A stretch of DNA of 64,000 nt from Devosia sp. A8/3-2 (lineage in GTDB: Bacteria > Pseudomonadota > Alphaproteobacteria > Rhizobiales > Devosiaceae): positions 620,001-684,000 of the forward strand of contig CP104974.1 of assembly GCA_025452255.1 (NCBI GenBank), in the 5' to 3' direction. Both the position numbers and the translations under genes were made by a program. The notes under the pieces are model-generated. The model was not told the DNA's origin and searched no databases. It saw nothing but the letters and a program-made list of their open reading frames with translations. Of this stretch, positions 1 through 10,642 are shown in pieces; position 1 is the stretch's first letter, and each line of letters starts with the position of its first letter.

Positions 1-1
1 T

Positions 2-296
2 TTGTTCCGCTTTATCGGCCTTGTCAGAAGGCATTACCACGCTGGCGCTATTTCTGGTCGCCATGCCCCTCAAATATTGGTTCGGCACGCCGGGCCTCGT
101 GCCGCCAGTGGGCATGATCCATGGGGTGGCGTTCATTGCCTATATCGTGGCGATGATTGCGTGCCTGTGGGGAAGGGGCTTTGCCCGCGGGGAATGGGCA
201 CGAACCACGATTGCAGCCTTCGTGCCGTTCGGCACCTTTCTCAATGACCCGTTTTTGCAGCGCAAGCAGTTGCTGGATGAGGCGCGGATCGCTTAG
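2..296 (+). CDS. DUF3817 family integral membrane protein (5' partial, frameshifted)
   Basis: A short membrane protein of the DUF3817 type; the function of the family is not known. Residues FRFIGL are read from position 5 in one frame, and EGITTLALFLVAMPLKYWFG plus the rest in the next frame, so a single extra A at about position 26 (gtc-A-gaaggc) breaks the gene. Three hydrophobic stretches are visible: the ALFLVAMPL segment, the VAFIAYIVAMIACLW segment and a weaker one after ARTT. The real start is probably at or just before the window edge. It is convergent with the stress-protein gene that follows. Family assignment rests on the LKYWFG...GMIHG...FVPFGTFLND pattern and is fairly safe. Confidence 0.75.
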   Translation, partial: CSALSALSEGITTLALFLVAMPLKYWFGTPGLVPPVGMIHGVAFIAYIVAMIACLWGRGFARGEWARTTIAAFVPFGTFLNDPFLQRKQLLDEARIA

Positions 297-363
297 GCGA
301 GATTAGTCAATTTCGCCGGCCAAACCACCGCGTCATTGTGGTCTTAAAAGCTCGGAGCATTCA

Positions 364-834
364 CTAGCAGATCGCAATAATCTCTTCGTCGCTCATGCGG
401 CCCGGAACAACTGTCAGCGGGATGGGCAGGGCGTTGGCGCGGCTGGCGAAGTGCATTACCAGAGGGCCCGGGCCATCGGTGGAGGTTGAGGCGGCGAGCA
501 CCGGGATGGCGATGTCGCGGTCTTGGCCGATCACGATCTCGATCTGTTCAGGACCTTCGCCCTCGCGGATGACCGACTCGACCTTGACGTCGCCAATATC
601 CTTGAGGCGGGCTAGGCGGGCATCCAGATTCCGCTCAGCTTCCTCGACCGCTTCGGCGCGCAGCACATCCTCGACGCCCGGGCCGATGAATTCGGGCTTT
701 TGCACCACGCTCATCAGCACCACGACGCCGCCGGTGCGCTTGACGCGATAGGCGGCAAAGGTCAAAGCGCGGTCGCATTCAGGGGTCTCGTCAATGACGA
801 CGAGGAATTTCCGCTTATATTCGGTCTCGTACAT
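364..834 (-). CDS. Universal stress protein (UspA family)
   Basis: A 156-residue single-domain universal stress protein, intact. Such cytoplasmic proteins form dimers and many bind ATP; they act in stress tolerance without a defined reaction. The N-terminal strand KFLVVIDETPECDRAL (about residues 9-24) is typical, as is the late segment running from AIPVLAAS through DGPGPLVMHF, where the family keeps a glycine-rich loop. The classical ATP-loop pattern G-x2-G-x9-G(S/T) is only loosely matched, so nucleotide binding is uncertain. It lies 69 bases downstream of trpS on the same strand, a pairing common in Hyphomicrobiales, and may be co-transcribed with it. Confidence 0.85.
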   Translation of the reverse strand: MYETEYKRKFLVVIDETPECDRALTFAAYRVKRTGGVVVLMSVVQKPEFIGPGVEDVLRAEAVEEAERNLDARLARLKDIGDVKVESVIREGEGPEQIEIVIGQDRDIAIPVLAASTSTDGPGPLVMHFASRANALPIPLTVVPGRMSDEEIIAIC

Positions 835-903
835 TGCGCTCCTTACTTCTTGTTGCCGCGTTTCCGAACGGAAAACCGCGCCGCACTTTTCTGGAAACGC
901 TCA

Positions 904-1933
904 TCAGCGGATGAAGCCGACGATGTTGCGGATATCGGTCATGATGGGCTGGGCGATAGCGCGGGCGCAGTCAGCGCCACCGCGCAGGATCGTGTCCATT
1001 TCGCCACGATCGCTGACCAGCCGCTTCATCTCGTCGGCAATGGGGGACAGGTGGGCGACCGCCAGATCGGCCAAAGCCGGCTTGAAGGTGCCCCAGCCAC
1101 GGCCGCCAAATTCGGCCAGCACGTCATCGACGCTGCGGTTGGAGAGCGCGGCATAGATACCGACCGGGTTTTCCGCCTCAAGGCGCCCGGCAAGACCAGC
1201 AGCCTCGCTGGGCAGGGACTCGGCATCGGTGGTGGCGCGCTTGATTTTTGGCGATCGTAGCGGCATCGTCCATCATGTAGATGGTCGACAGGTCCGAGGC
1301 ATCGGACTTGCTCATCTTCTTGGACCCATCCTTGAGCGACTTGACCCGCATGGCGGGGCCGGTGGCTAGGGTTTCGGTGATGGGGAAGAAGTCGCCCTTA
1401 TGGCCGAGCGATTTGATCTGCTTTTTGAAGTCGTGATTGAACTTCTTGGCGATATCGCGCGTCAGCTCGAGATGCTGCTTCTGGTCTTCGCCCACCGGCA
1501 CACCGGTGGCCTTGTAGAGCAGGATGTCCGCAGCCATCAGGGACGGGTAGGCGAACAGGCCCAGCGAGACATTCTCGCTGTTTTCGCCGGCCTTGTCCTT
1601 GAACTGGGTCATCCGCGCCATCCAGCCCATGCGGGCGACGCAGTTGAAAATCCAGCTCAGCTCGGCATGTTCCATCACACGGGACTGATTGAAGATGATC
1701 GACTTTTTCGGATCGACCCCCGCCACGATATAGGCAGCAGCAATCTCATAGGTCCAGCGCTTGAGGTCTTCGGGCTCCTGCCACACGGTGATGGCATGCA
1801 TATCGACCACGCAATAGATGGTCTCATGCGTGTCCTGCAGGGGCACGAAGCGGCGGATGGCGCCGAGATAATTGCCCAGATGCAGATCGCCCGAGGGCTT
1901 GATGCCGGAAAAGACGCGAGGGGTGAAAGCCAT
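904..1933 (-). CDS. trpS: Tryptophan--tRNA ligase (one frameshift)
   Basis: Class I aminoacyl-tRNA synthetase charging tRNA-Trp in the cytoplasm. The HIGH-type signature appears as [10 protein letters not shown] near residue 15, and the KMSKS loop is intact (KKMSKSDAS, about residue 205). The reading frame breaks at about 1245, where the minus-strand run of A is one base short: ATIAKN should continue as [16 protein letters not shown], and the remaining 110 residues follow in the neighbouring frame to the stop at 904. Joined length is about 343 residues, normal for the family. It lies downstream of murJ on the same strand, separated by 81 bases. An essential gene, so the break is almost certainly not real. 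Confidence 0.93.
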
Positions 1934-2014
1934 AAAGAAAAGCCCAGAGGTTCAATGACGCGGGTATTCTGAGGGAACACTTATATCCGATGGGGCGCGA
2001 TGTCATCCCGGCGG

Positions 2015-3578
2015 CTAAGCCCGCTTGCAGCGCAGCCTGCTGGCCAGCATGCCCAGCTTTTGCGCGCCGGTGATGTGGATCAGAGTGAAATAGACCGCGC
2101 TGCCGAAGACGCAGATGACAAACAATGCCGCCGCCTGAGCGAGGAAGGGCGCGCCGGTAGCGAGATAATGCCGTGGCGCGCTGCGCGAGCAGATACAGCA
2201 CGCCGGCCATGACGAGGCTGCTGGCGATGATCAGCAGGTGCTTGCGCAGCGAAGCCACGGGCAGGGCAGAAATAGCCGCGGCGGGCGAGGAAAAGGGCGA
2301 GCAGCACCGCATTGAGCCAGGAGGAAATGGTGGTGGCCAGCGCAATGCCGACATGTTGCAGGCTCGGGAACAGCCAGAGCGAAATGCCGATATTGGCGAG
2401 CACGGACAGCCCCGCAAAAATCGTCGGCGTCACCGTATCCTTGCGCGAGAAAAAGCCCGGCTGGAGCACGCGGATCAGCACAAAGGCCGGCAGGCCCCGG
2501 GCATAACCCACCAACGCTTCGGCAACGGGGACGGTGGCACTGGCATCAAAGGCGCCGCGCTCGAACAATACGCGCACGATGGGAACGGACAAAGCGGCCA
2601 GAGCTGCCGCCGCAGGCATGGACAGCAGCATAGAGAGCAGCAAGGACTGGTCCCGGCTCTTTGTGGCCTCCGCATTGCGGCCGGCACTGAGATGGCGGCT
2701 GAGTTCAGGCAGCAACACCGTGCCGATGGCAATGCCGATAATGCCCAGCGGAAGCTGATAGAGGCGGTCGGCATAGGAGAGGATCGAAATGGCATTGTCG
2801 GCGCTTGAAGCGATGGCGGTGCCGACCAGGATATTGATCTGGGTGATGCCCCCGGCCAGATTGCCGGAATGGCGAGCAGCCAGAAACGTCTGACTTCGGC
2901 ATTGGGCCGGGGAATACCCAGCCGCGGCACGAAATTGGCGCGGCGAACCGCGCCATAAACCAAAGCCAGCTGCGCAACGCCGCCCAAAAGCATGGCGATG
3001 GCGACCCAGAAGGCAATGTCGGCCTTGTCCTCGAGCACCGGGATCGCGAGCGGGATGAGGGCAGCGATATTGACGATGTTGAGGATAATGGGCGCGAAGG
3101 CGGAGGCGAAAAAGCGGCCCAGCGTGTTCAAAATGCCGGCATAGGCGGCCATCAGCGACATGCAGGCCGGGTAAGGAAACATGATGCGCGAGAGGTAGAC
3201 CGTCAGCCCGAATTTTTCGGGATCATCGAAACCCGGCACGAAGACCCGCATAATGGGCTCCATGAAGATTTCAGCCGGGATGGTGACGATCAGGATCGCG
3301 GCGATCAGCCAGCTCATGATGCGGCTGGCGAGCAGCTTGGCGGCCTCTTCGCCCCGGGTTTCGAGCGCTGTGGAGAACATGGGCACGAAGGCGGTGTTGA
3401 AGGCGCCTTCGGCAAACAGCCGCCGGAACAGATTGGGGAAGCGGAAAGCGGCGTTGAAGGCGTCAGCAGCCGGGCCGATGCCGAGCACGGCGGCCATCAG
3501 CGCGTCGCGGGCAAAACCGGCAATGCGGGAGACCGAGGTCAGCCCGCCCACGGAGAGGAAATTGCGGTAGAGGCTCAT
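2015..3578 (-). CDS. murJ: Lipid II flippase MurJ (three frameshifts)
   Basis: MurJ/MviN moves the peptidoglycan precursor lipid II across the inner membrane. The N-terminus (SLYRNFLSVGGLTSVSRIAG, then GFARDALMAAVLG) and AFRFPNLFRRLFAEGAFN are strongly diagnostic, and repeated hydrophobic helices fill the rest. The frame changes at about 2869 (C missing before TGG), about 2275 and about 2165; translation in the third frame ends with a basic tail and a TAG stop at 2015. The joined length of about 520 residues matches the family. It follows glnD with a 30-base gap and precedes trpS, so a glnD-murJ-trpS transcription unit is likely. Confidence 0.92.
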
Positions 3579-3608
3579 GGCGAGAGCGCGGCGCCGGCTT
3601 GGGGCGCG

Positions 3609-6403
3609 CTACCCATTGACCACCTTCTGTTCCGCCGACTTGGGGTGGAACACATTCATCAGCGCATCATGGATTTTGCGCTGGCGGGGCTTGGACATGA
3701 TCTTCTGGCCAGTGAGATCGGTGACATAGAAGACGTCGACGGCCTTTTCGCCATAGGTGCCGATATGGGCCGAGCCGATGGTGAGGTTGAGGTCGGAGAT
3801 TTCGCGCGTCATGGCGTGCAGCAGGCCCATGCGGTCGAGGCCGGAAACCTCGATGACGGTGAATTTTTCCGACAGGGCGTTGGAGACCGAGACACGGGCG
3901 GGCAAAGCAAAGGGTTTGAGGCGCTTATTGTGGCGGCTTTCCTTGCCCAGATCGATCAGGATGGTGCGCTTGCCCTGCAGCAATTGGCGGACCGTATCGA
4001 TGATGCGGGTGGCGCGGACCTTTTCGTCCTCGTCGGAGGTAAAGGAGCGGCGCAGCCGGAACGTGTCGATGGCGCGACCGTCGTGGGTCGAGAAAATCTG
4101 CGCACCGATAATCGAAGCATCCTGCATAGTACAGGCGCCGGCGATCAGCGAGAGCAGGCGGGGATGGTCAGCCATGTAGAAGCTGACCTCGGTAATGCCC
4201 TCGAAGGCCTTGATGCGGATCGAGCCGGCAAAGGTTTCTGCCTGAACTATCGGCTCGGCGGATCATGCGGGCATGCTCGAACTGCAGTTCGGGCTCGGCG
4301 CGCAGCCAGTAATGATCGTAATGGCGGGCCATATAGGCTTCGACATCGGCGGGCAGCCAGTGTCGAGCTTTTCGGCCAGCTGGCGGCGGGCTGTTTCGAT
4401 GCGGTCGGACTGGGTGACTGGCTATGGCCGCCGGACAGCAGCGGTTCGGTGGCGTAATAGAGCGCCCGCAGCAGGCTGCCCTTCCAGCCAGTCCACACGC
4501 CCGGGCCGACGGCGCGAATATCGCAGGCGGTGAGGATCATCAGCAGCGCCGGGCGCTGGGGGATTGGACGACGTCGGCAAAAGCCTTGGCGGTTTCGGGG
4601 TCCTGGATATCGCGGGCTCAGGCGATCTCGCTCATCAGCAGGTGATGTTCGATCAACCAGCTTACCGTATCGGTTTCGGCGGGGGTGAGGCCAAAGCGCG
4701 GGCAGAGCTTTTTGGCAATGCGCATGCCGGCAATGGAATGGTCTTCCGGCCGCCCCTTGGCGATATCGTGCAGGAACAGCGCGACATAGAGCAGGCGGGT
4801 ATCGTTAAGCTGGGGCAGCAATTCATGGGTCAGCGGCAGCTGGTCGCGCAACCCGCCATTAGCGATATCGGCCATGACACCGACCGAGCGGATCAGATGC
4901 TCGTCCACCGTATAGTGATGGTACATGTTGAACTGCATCAGGGCGACGATCTTGCCGAAATCGGGCACGAACTTGCCCAACACGCCGCTCTCGTTCATGG
5001 CGCGCAGGATGCGCTCGACCGACATGGGCGCCGTCAGCACGGTCAGGAAATAGCTATTGGCCTTGGCGTCATTGCGCACCTTGTTGTCGATGAGGCGCAA
5101 CGAGCGGGAGATGACCTTGATGGCGTCGGGGTGGAACAGCAATTGCTCGCGCCCGGCGACGAGGAAAATCTTGATCAGATTGACCGGGTCTTTTCGAACA
5201 CATCGGGGGCGGCGATATTGAGCCGGCCGGTATCGAGCACGAAATCGCTTTCGCCCTTGATCTTGGACTTGCCCGAACGGAAGGGGGCGAGCACCCGGCC
5301 CACCGGGTCCATGTCCTTGGCGTGGTTGAATTCGAGAGATGCGCAGATGATGCGGGTCAGATCGCCCACATCCTTGGCGACCGAGAAATAGCGCTTCATG
5401 AAGCGCTCGACGCCCAGCATGCCCGAGCGCTGTGCATAGCCCATGCGGTGGGCCAGTTCGGGCTGCACGTCAAAGGTCAGTTTTTCCTCGGCGCGGCCGG
5501 TGAGGAAATGGAGGTGACAGCGCACCGCCCATAAAAAGTCCTCGGCACGGGAAAACAGGCGATATTCGCCATTGGACAGCACGCCCTTGCCGACCAGCTC
5601 ATGGCTGGTCTTGACCTGATAAAAGTATTTGCCGATCCAGAACAGGGTGTTGACGTCAGCGCAGCCCCCTTTGCCGTCCTTGATATTGGGCTCGACCACA
5701 TAGCGGGTATTGCCCATTACTTTATGGCGCTCATCGCGCTCGGCCATTTTGGCGGCAATGAATTCAGGCCCGGTCTTGGGCATGATCTCGGTCTCAAAGC
5801 GCCGGACCAATTGGTCGAACAAAGCCTTGTCGCCGGTGAGGAAACGGGCCTCGAGCGTGGCGGTGCGCACGGTCATATCGGCGCGGGCCATGCGGATGCT
5901 TTCATCGACCGAGCGGACGGCGTGGCCGACCTTCTGGCCCAGATCCCACAGCAGGTAGAGGATATATTCGGTGACCTGCTCGCCCCGAGGCGTCTGCTTA
6001 TAGGGCAGGATGAACAGCAGATCGATATCCGAACCGGGGGCCAATGTGCCGCGGCCATAGCCGCCGACAGCGGAGAGCGCGATGGCCTCGGCGCCGGAGG
6101 GGTTGTCGACCGGATAGACCCGCCTTGTGGCGAACAGATAGACCGCCGTGATGATCTCGTCCTGCGCGTCGGAGAGATTTTGCGCGCAGCAGGTGCCCTT
6201 GCCATTGGCCAGCAATTCGGCTTCGGCTGATTTGCGCGCCTCGGCCGTGGTCTGGCGCATATGGGCCAGAACCACGGCGCGGGCGGCGGCGCTTTGGGCG
6301 CTTCCTCGCCAATGGCGGCGTCCAGTTCGGCCAGCAGGGCTTCGGCGCTTTTCAGCGCGAACTGGGGTTTTCGCGGCTTGGCTTCAGCTTCGGCGAGCGT
6401 CAT
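3609..6403 (-). CDS. glnD: Bifunctional [protein-PII] uridylyltransferase / uridylyl-removing enzyme GlnD (several frameshifts)
   Basis: GlnD senses glutamine and adds or removes UMP on PII proteins, the top of the nitrogen-control cascade. Domain order is complete: the nucleotidyltransferase motif [18 protein letters not shown] (coded near 6060-6010), the HD-domain motif [15 protein letters not shown] (near 4790-4750), and two ACT domains at the C-terminus ([20 protein letters not shown] near 3860-3800). At least five frame changes occur, around 6290, 5190, 4620, 4420 and 4200; the first HD-proximal break is a run of A one base short after VFEK. Joined length, about 931 residues, is normal. 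The start overlaps the end of mutS by 20 bases. Confidence 0.92.
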
Positions 6404-9052
6404 CGCGGAGTTTCTTTAGTTCGTAGAGGGCTTCGATCGCTTGCTTGGGGGTCATTTCGTCGGGACGAACGGCGTCGAGCGCAGCATGGACTGGATCAGG
6501 ACCCGCCAGTTTGGGAGCAGGCTGGTGGGCAAAGAGCGGCAGATCATCTAGCACGCTGGCCTTCTGGCTGGAAGAGGCCGTACCGGCCGAGCGTTGCTCG
6601 AGAATATCGAGCACACGGCGGGCGCGCGCCAGCACCGGTTCGGGCAAGCCGGCCAACCGGGCCACCTGAATGCCATAGGAACGGTCGGCGGCGCCGGGCC
6701 CCACTTCATGCAGGAACACCACTTCGCCCTCCCATTCGCGCACCTTCATGGTGACATTGGAAACGCGGGAGAGAGTTTTGGCCGAGCTCGTGAGTTCGTG
6801 GAAATGGGTGGCGAACAGCGCCCGGCAGCCGGTGGTTTCGTGCAGGGCTTCGACTCGCGGCCCGGGCGATGGACAGACCATCGAATGTCGCGGTGCCGCG
6901 GCCGATTTCGTCGAGCACGACCAGCGAGCGGCGGGTGGCGCGATTGAGAATGGCCGAGGTTTCGACCATTTCGACCATGAAGGTCGAGCGGCCATGGGCA
7001 ATGTCGTCGGATGCCCCGACGCGCGAAAAGACCCGGTCGATAACCCCGATATGGGCCGACGCGGCGGGCACAGAAACTGCCCATTTGCGCCGGGATGGCG
7101 ATCAGCGCGTTCTGGCGCAGGAAGGTCGATTTACCGCCCATATTGGGGCCGGTGACCAGCCAGAGCCGGCCGCCGCCAATATCGTCGGCGCCGGAAAGAT
7201 CGGCATCATTGGCGACAAAGCTGTGGCCTTCGGCCTGCACCATATCCTCAACCACCGGATGGCGGCCGGCCTTGATCTCAAAGGCCGGGGAATTGTCGAT
7301 GTCGGGCCGGGCGTAGTTGCGGGTGGCGGCGAGGTGGGCGAGCGCGGCGGCGACATCGAGCTCGGCCAGTGCGTCGGCAAGCTCGCGCAGCCGTCAGTGC
7401 GGCCGAGAGCTTCGCTGCGCAGGCTCGAAAAAAATCCTGAGCTCGATATCGAGCGCGGCTTCATGGGCGCGGGCGATGCGGCCCTCGAGATCGGCCAATT
7501 CGGTCGTGGTGAACCGCATGGCGTTGGCCAGCGTCTGGCGATGGATAAAGCTCTGGCGATGCGGCTCTTCGAGCAATTTCGTGCCATGGGCGGCGGGCAC
7601 TTCGACAGAAATAGCCAAGCACGCCATTGTGCCGGATCTTGAGGGAGCGGACGTCAGTTTCCTCGATCAGGCGGGCACGGAGCGCCGCGACCACGGCGCG
7701 GGTTTCGCTGGCCAGCGCCCGCTCGTCGTCAAGGGTCTGGTCATATCCCTTGCGCACGAAGCCCCCATCGCGGCTGAAGAGGGGCAATTCATCATCAAGC
7801 GCCAATGCCAGCATGGAGGCCAATGGCGCAGGGGCGGCGGCGAGGGTCGCCGATAGCCGGGCAAGGACCGGCGGAACATCATCAAGCCGGGCGAAATGGC
7901 CGGAGAGCGCGAGAGCGGCGCTGACGGCCTTGCCGATGGCGGCCGAGTCGCGCGGGCCACCGCGATCGAGTGCCAATCTGGTCAGAGCGCGGGCCAGATC
8001 GGGCACGGCCTTGAGGTCGCTGCGCAAGCGGCCATTGAGCATGGTATCGCCGGCCAGAACCGCAACGGCGTCAAGCCGCTCATTGATCGCCGCCGCATCG
8101 GCCAGCAGCGCGGCCAAGCGCGCCGAGAGCAGCCGTGAGCCGGGGGCCGTGACGGTCAGATCGATGGCATTGCGCAGCGAGCCGCGTTGCTGGCCGCGCT
8201 GGGTCTGGTGGAGCTCCAGACTCGCGCGGGTCGCCTGATCGATGGCCATGCTGCGGGCATTACTGCCGAGCACGGGCGCGCGCAGGGCGACGCCAACGCC
8301 TTTTGGCTATCGCTGATATAGGCGACGATGGCGCCCAAAGCCGAGCGGGCAGCGCGGGACAGCGCAGAAGCATCAAAACTGGCGCCGGGAAAGGCGTCGC
8401 GCAGGGTGGCCGTCGCCGCCTCGCTGTCAAAACTCTGCGCCGGTGCAATATGGCTGATCGGCAGCCGGGCGGGAGCAGAACAGATGCCGCTCGACCGGGG
8501 CCGGGCGGGTGGCTTCGCTCAGGATGAGTTCGGCCGGATCGATGCGGGCCAATTCGTCCTGCAATTGATCGGCGCCCAGATCCGCGGTGAAACTCTCTCC
8601 GGTCGACACATCGGTCCGAGCGAGGGCAAAATCGGTTTCCCCGTGGCGCACCATGGCGAGGGCGGCCGAGAAATGGACGCGCGGGCATCGAGGTGATCGT
8701 CCTCGGTCAGCGTGCCGGCAGTGATCAGCCGCACGACATCGCGTTTGACCACCGATTTGGCGCCGCGTTTCTTGGCTTCCTTGGGGTCTTCCACCTGTTC
8801 GCAAATGGCGACGCGATGGCCCAGTTTCACCAGCTTATTGAGATAGTCATTGGCCGCATGGATGGGCACACCGCACATGCCGATATCCTGGCCCAGATGC
8901 TTGCCGCGCTTGGTCAGCACAATGCCCAAGGCCGCGCTGGCGATCTCGGCGTCCTCAAAGAACAGCTCGTAGAAATCGCCCATGCGGTAGAACAGCAGAT
9001 AGCCCGGATTGACCGCCTTGATCTCGAAATACTGCGCCATCATCGGCGTCAA
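6384..9052 (-). CDS. mutS: DNA mismatch repair protein MutS (many frameshifts)
   Basis: MutS recognises mismatches and starts methyl-directed mismatch repair. The mismatch-binding region is plain at the N-terminus ([18 protein letters not shown], including the Phe-x-Glu wedge region further upstream in the fold), the Walker A is [13 protein letters not shown] (near 7150), the Walker B is [16 protein letters not shown] (near 6900), and ATHFHEL and the closing [10 protein letters not shown] segment follow. About seven frame changes (around 8690, 8480, 8290, 7630, 7390, 7080 and 6860) split it; joined length is about 889 residues. The given start is a TTG; an ATG near 9100 in another frame could be the true start if one more indel is present. 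Confidence 0.92.
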
Positions 9053-9185
9053 GGCCGGGGCGGGCGAGAGGGATGCGGAGTCGGGGAGCGCACTGGTCCA
9101 TGAATGCTTTAAACTATGCGGCAGGAAGGCGCCAAACTAGGGCAGGTTGCGGCCCGACACAACCGCGCAAGGGGCATTGTCCCGC

Positions 9186-9518
9186 TCAATTGCCGCCCAG
9201 AATCAGCCACCGGGCAAGGCCACGGGCAATGGCGAAACCCAGCACGGCCGACCAGCTCAGGCTATCGGCGGTATGGGCGGGAAAGCGGAACCAGCCCAGA
9301 TGGGCGGCGACACGCAAAATGGCCAGAATGATGAAGACGGTGAGATAGGCCAGCAGGGCATAAAAGCCGATGGTCCAGCCCTTGGCGTAATTATTGTCAG
9401 TGCCGGGAACGCCCAGCAGCCACGGCACAATGGCGAGGGCACAGAGCATGGCAAGGATGATTGGCACGGCGGTGATCAGGAAACAGCGCATGGACATTCC
9501 GGGCAAGGCAATGGGCAC
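9186..9518 (-). CDS. Small hypothetical membrane protein
   Basis: A 110-residue intact ORF I do not recognise. It has three hydrophobic segments: ITAVPIILAMLCALAIVPWLL near the N-terminus, TIGFYALLAYLTVFIILAIL in the middle and a shorter one, AVLGFAIARGLARWLI, at the C-terminus, which suggests a small inner-membrane protein. The first methionine may not be the true start; the third one (9491) leaves a more compact protein beginning MRCFLITAVP. It sits upstream of mutS on the same strand, with a 133-base gap (9053-9185) that holds no other recognisable feature. Confidence 0.55.
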   Translation of the reverse strand: MPIALPGMSMRCFLITAVPIILAMLCALAIVPWLLGVPGTDNNYAKGWTIGFYALLAYLTVFIILAILRVAAHLGWFRFPAHTADSLSWSAVLGFAIARGLARWLILGGN

Positions 9519-9564
9519 CGGCCAGAGGAACCGGTGCCCGGGACTATGGCGGAATGTCAGCGCT

Positions 9565-10416
9565 TTAGCGAGTTTTTGCTTTGGCCGGTGATGCGCGGCG
9601 CCGCGGCAGAGGCACCATTTCGACCGGCTGGATGACCTTGCGATAAAGGTGCCGGGTGGCGTGGCCGAAAATCGGGATCACCACGGCCAGCCCGACAAAC
9701 AGCGGCAGTGAACCCAGTGCCAGCCCGATAGCGACGATCAGGCCCCGGGCCAGCATGGGAATGGGGTTCTTCAGCACCGCGCGGATCGAGGTGGTGACGG
9801 CGACATAGGCGCCGACATCGCGATCGAGCAGCAGCGGGAAGGCCACGACGGTGGTGCACAGCGTAACGATGGCAAAGACCGGGCCCAGCAGATTGCCCAC
9901 GATCAGCAGCGTCCAGCCTTCCGGCGTGGTCAGCACCTGATTGATCAGGGCGCCAAGCTGGGTGGGGGCCGAGGAGCCGAAGAGATTTTCGTAAAGCCCC
10001 TGCGCCGCGGTGAGCCAGAGGGTGAAGATGGCAAAGAGGAAGATGCCGACGGCGGCAATCGAGGCGATGGCGGGGGATCGCAGCACTTCGAAAGCGTGAA
10101 TCCGAGGATGTGTCGAGCCCCAATTCGCGCCGGCGGCTGATTTCATAAAGCCCGATGGCGGCAAAGGGGCCGATCAGGGCAAAGCCGCCCATCAGCGGAT
10201 AGAGCAGCGGCCGAGTGTGATAGCCCGACATCCACACTGCCAGCACGATTCCGACCAGCGGATAGATCAGCGTCAGCAGCACATAATGGGATGGTTTGGC
10301 CCAGAAATCGGACGCCCGCGCCGCAGGGCATCGATCAGATCTGCCGGGGTGATGCTGCGGACCACGGGGTGGTCCAGCGCCTCGGTGGCGCCGCCGATCA
10401 CGTGAAAATTCGCCAT
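9565..10416 (-). CDS. DUF2189 domain-containing membrane protein (two frameshifts)
   Basis: A multi-span inner-membrane protein of the DUF2189 family, of unknown function. The N-terminus MANFHVIGG is preceded by a strong ribosome binding site (ggaggaggacat, six to twelve bases upstream), which fixes the start at 10416. The segment VRSITPADLIDALRRGRPI is followed, after a break at about 10310, by DFWAKPSHYVLLTLIYPLVG and the helices of the family; a second break lies near 10110. The C-terminal half keeps hydrophobic blocks such as GWTLLIVGNLLGPVFAIV and a basic tail ending KAKTR. Joined length is about 283 residues. The 226 bases upstream hold only a palindromic repeat. Confidence 0.8.
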
Positions 10417-10575
10417 GAAATGTCCTCCTCCAGAACATGGGGAGGCCGCGTTGCATGACCTTGTAACATCGCTTCGGCCACGAAGCGCGACCTGCCAGAC
10501 GAGCAAGGATAACCCAGCTGCGGCAGATTGTCGCCCCCGGCTCGGAAAATTGTGAAGGGGATCGTGACCGCTGCA

Positions 10576-10615
10576 CCACAATGTCATTCCCGCCTTCGCG
10601 GGAATGACATTGTGG
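10576..10615. repeat. Perfect palindromic repeat (REP-like)
   Basis: CCACAATGTCATTCCCGC, a CTTC loop, and its exact reverse complement: an 18-base perfect stem. The core TGTCATTCC...GGAATGACA recurs in longer two-armed versions elsewhere in this window. It lies between the DUF2189 gene (start 10416) and the end of the GH43 gene (10643); the rest of that gap shows nothing else. Confidence 0.85.
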
Positions 10616-10642
10616 GTAACGAGGGGAGCGATGCCTTCTTCG

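Noticed and set aside
10390-10405. GATCACGTGAAAAT near the start of the DUF2189 gene as another parS-like copy
   Set aside because: It shares only CACGTGAA with the motif; both flanks differ.
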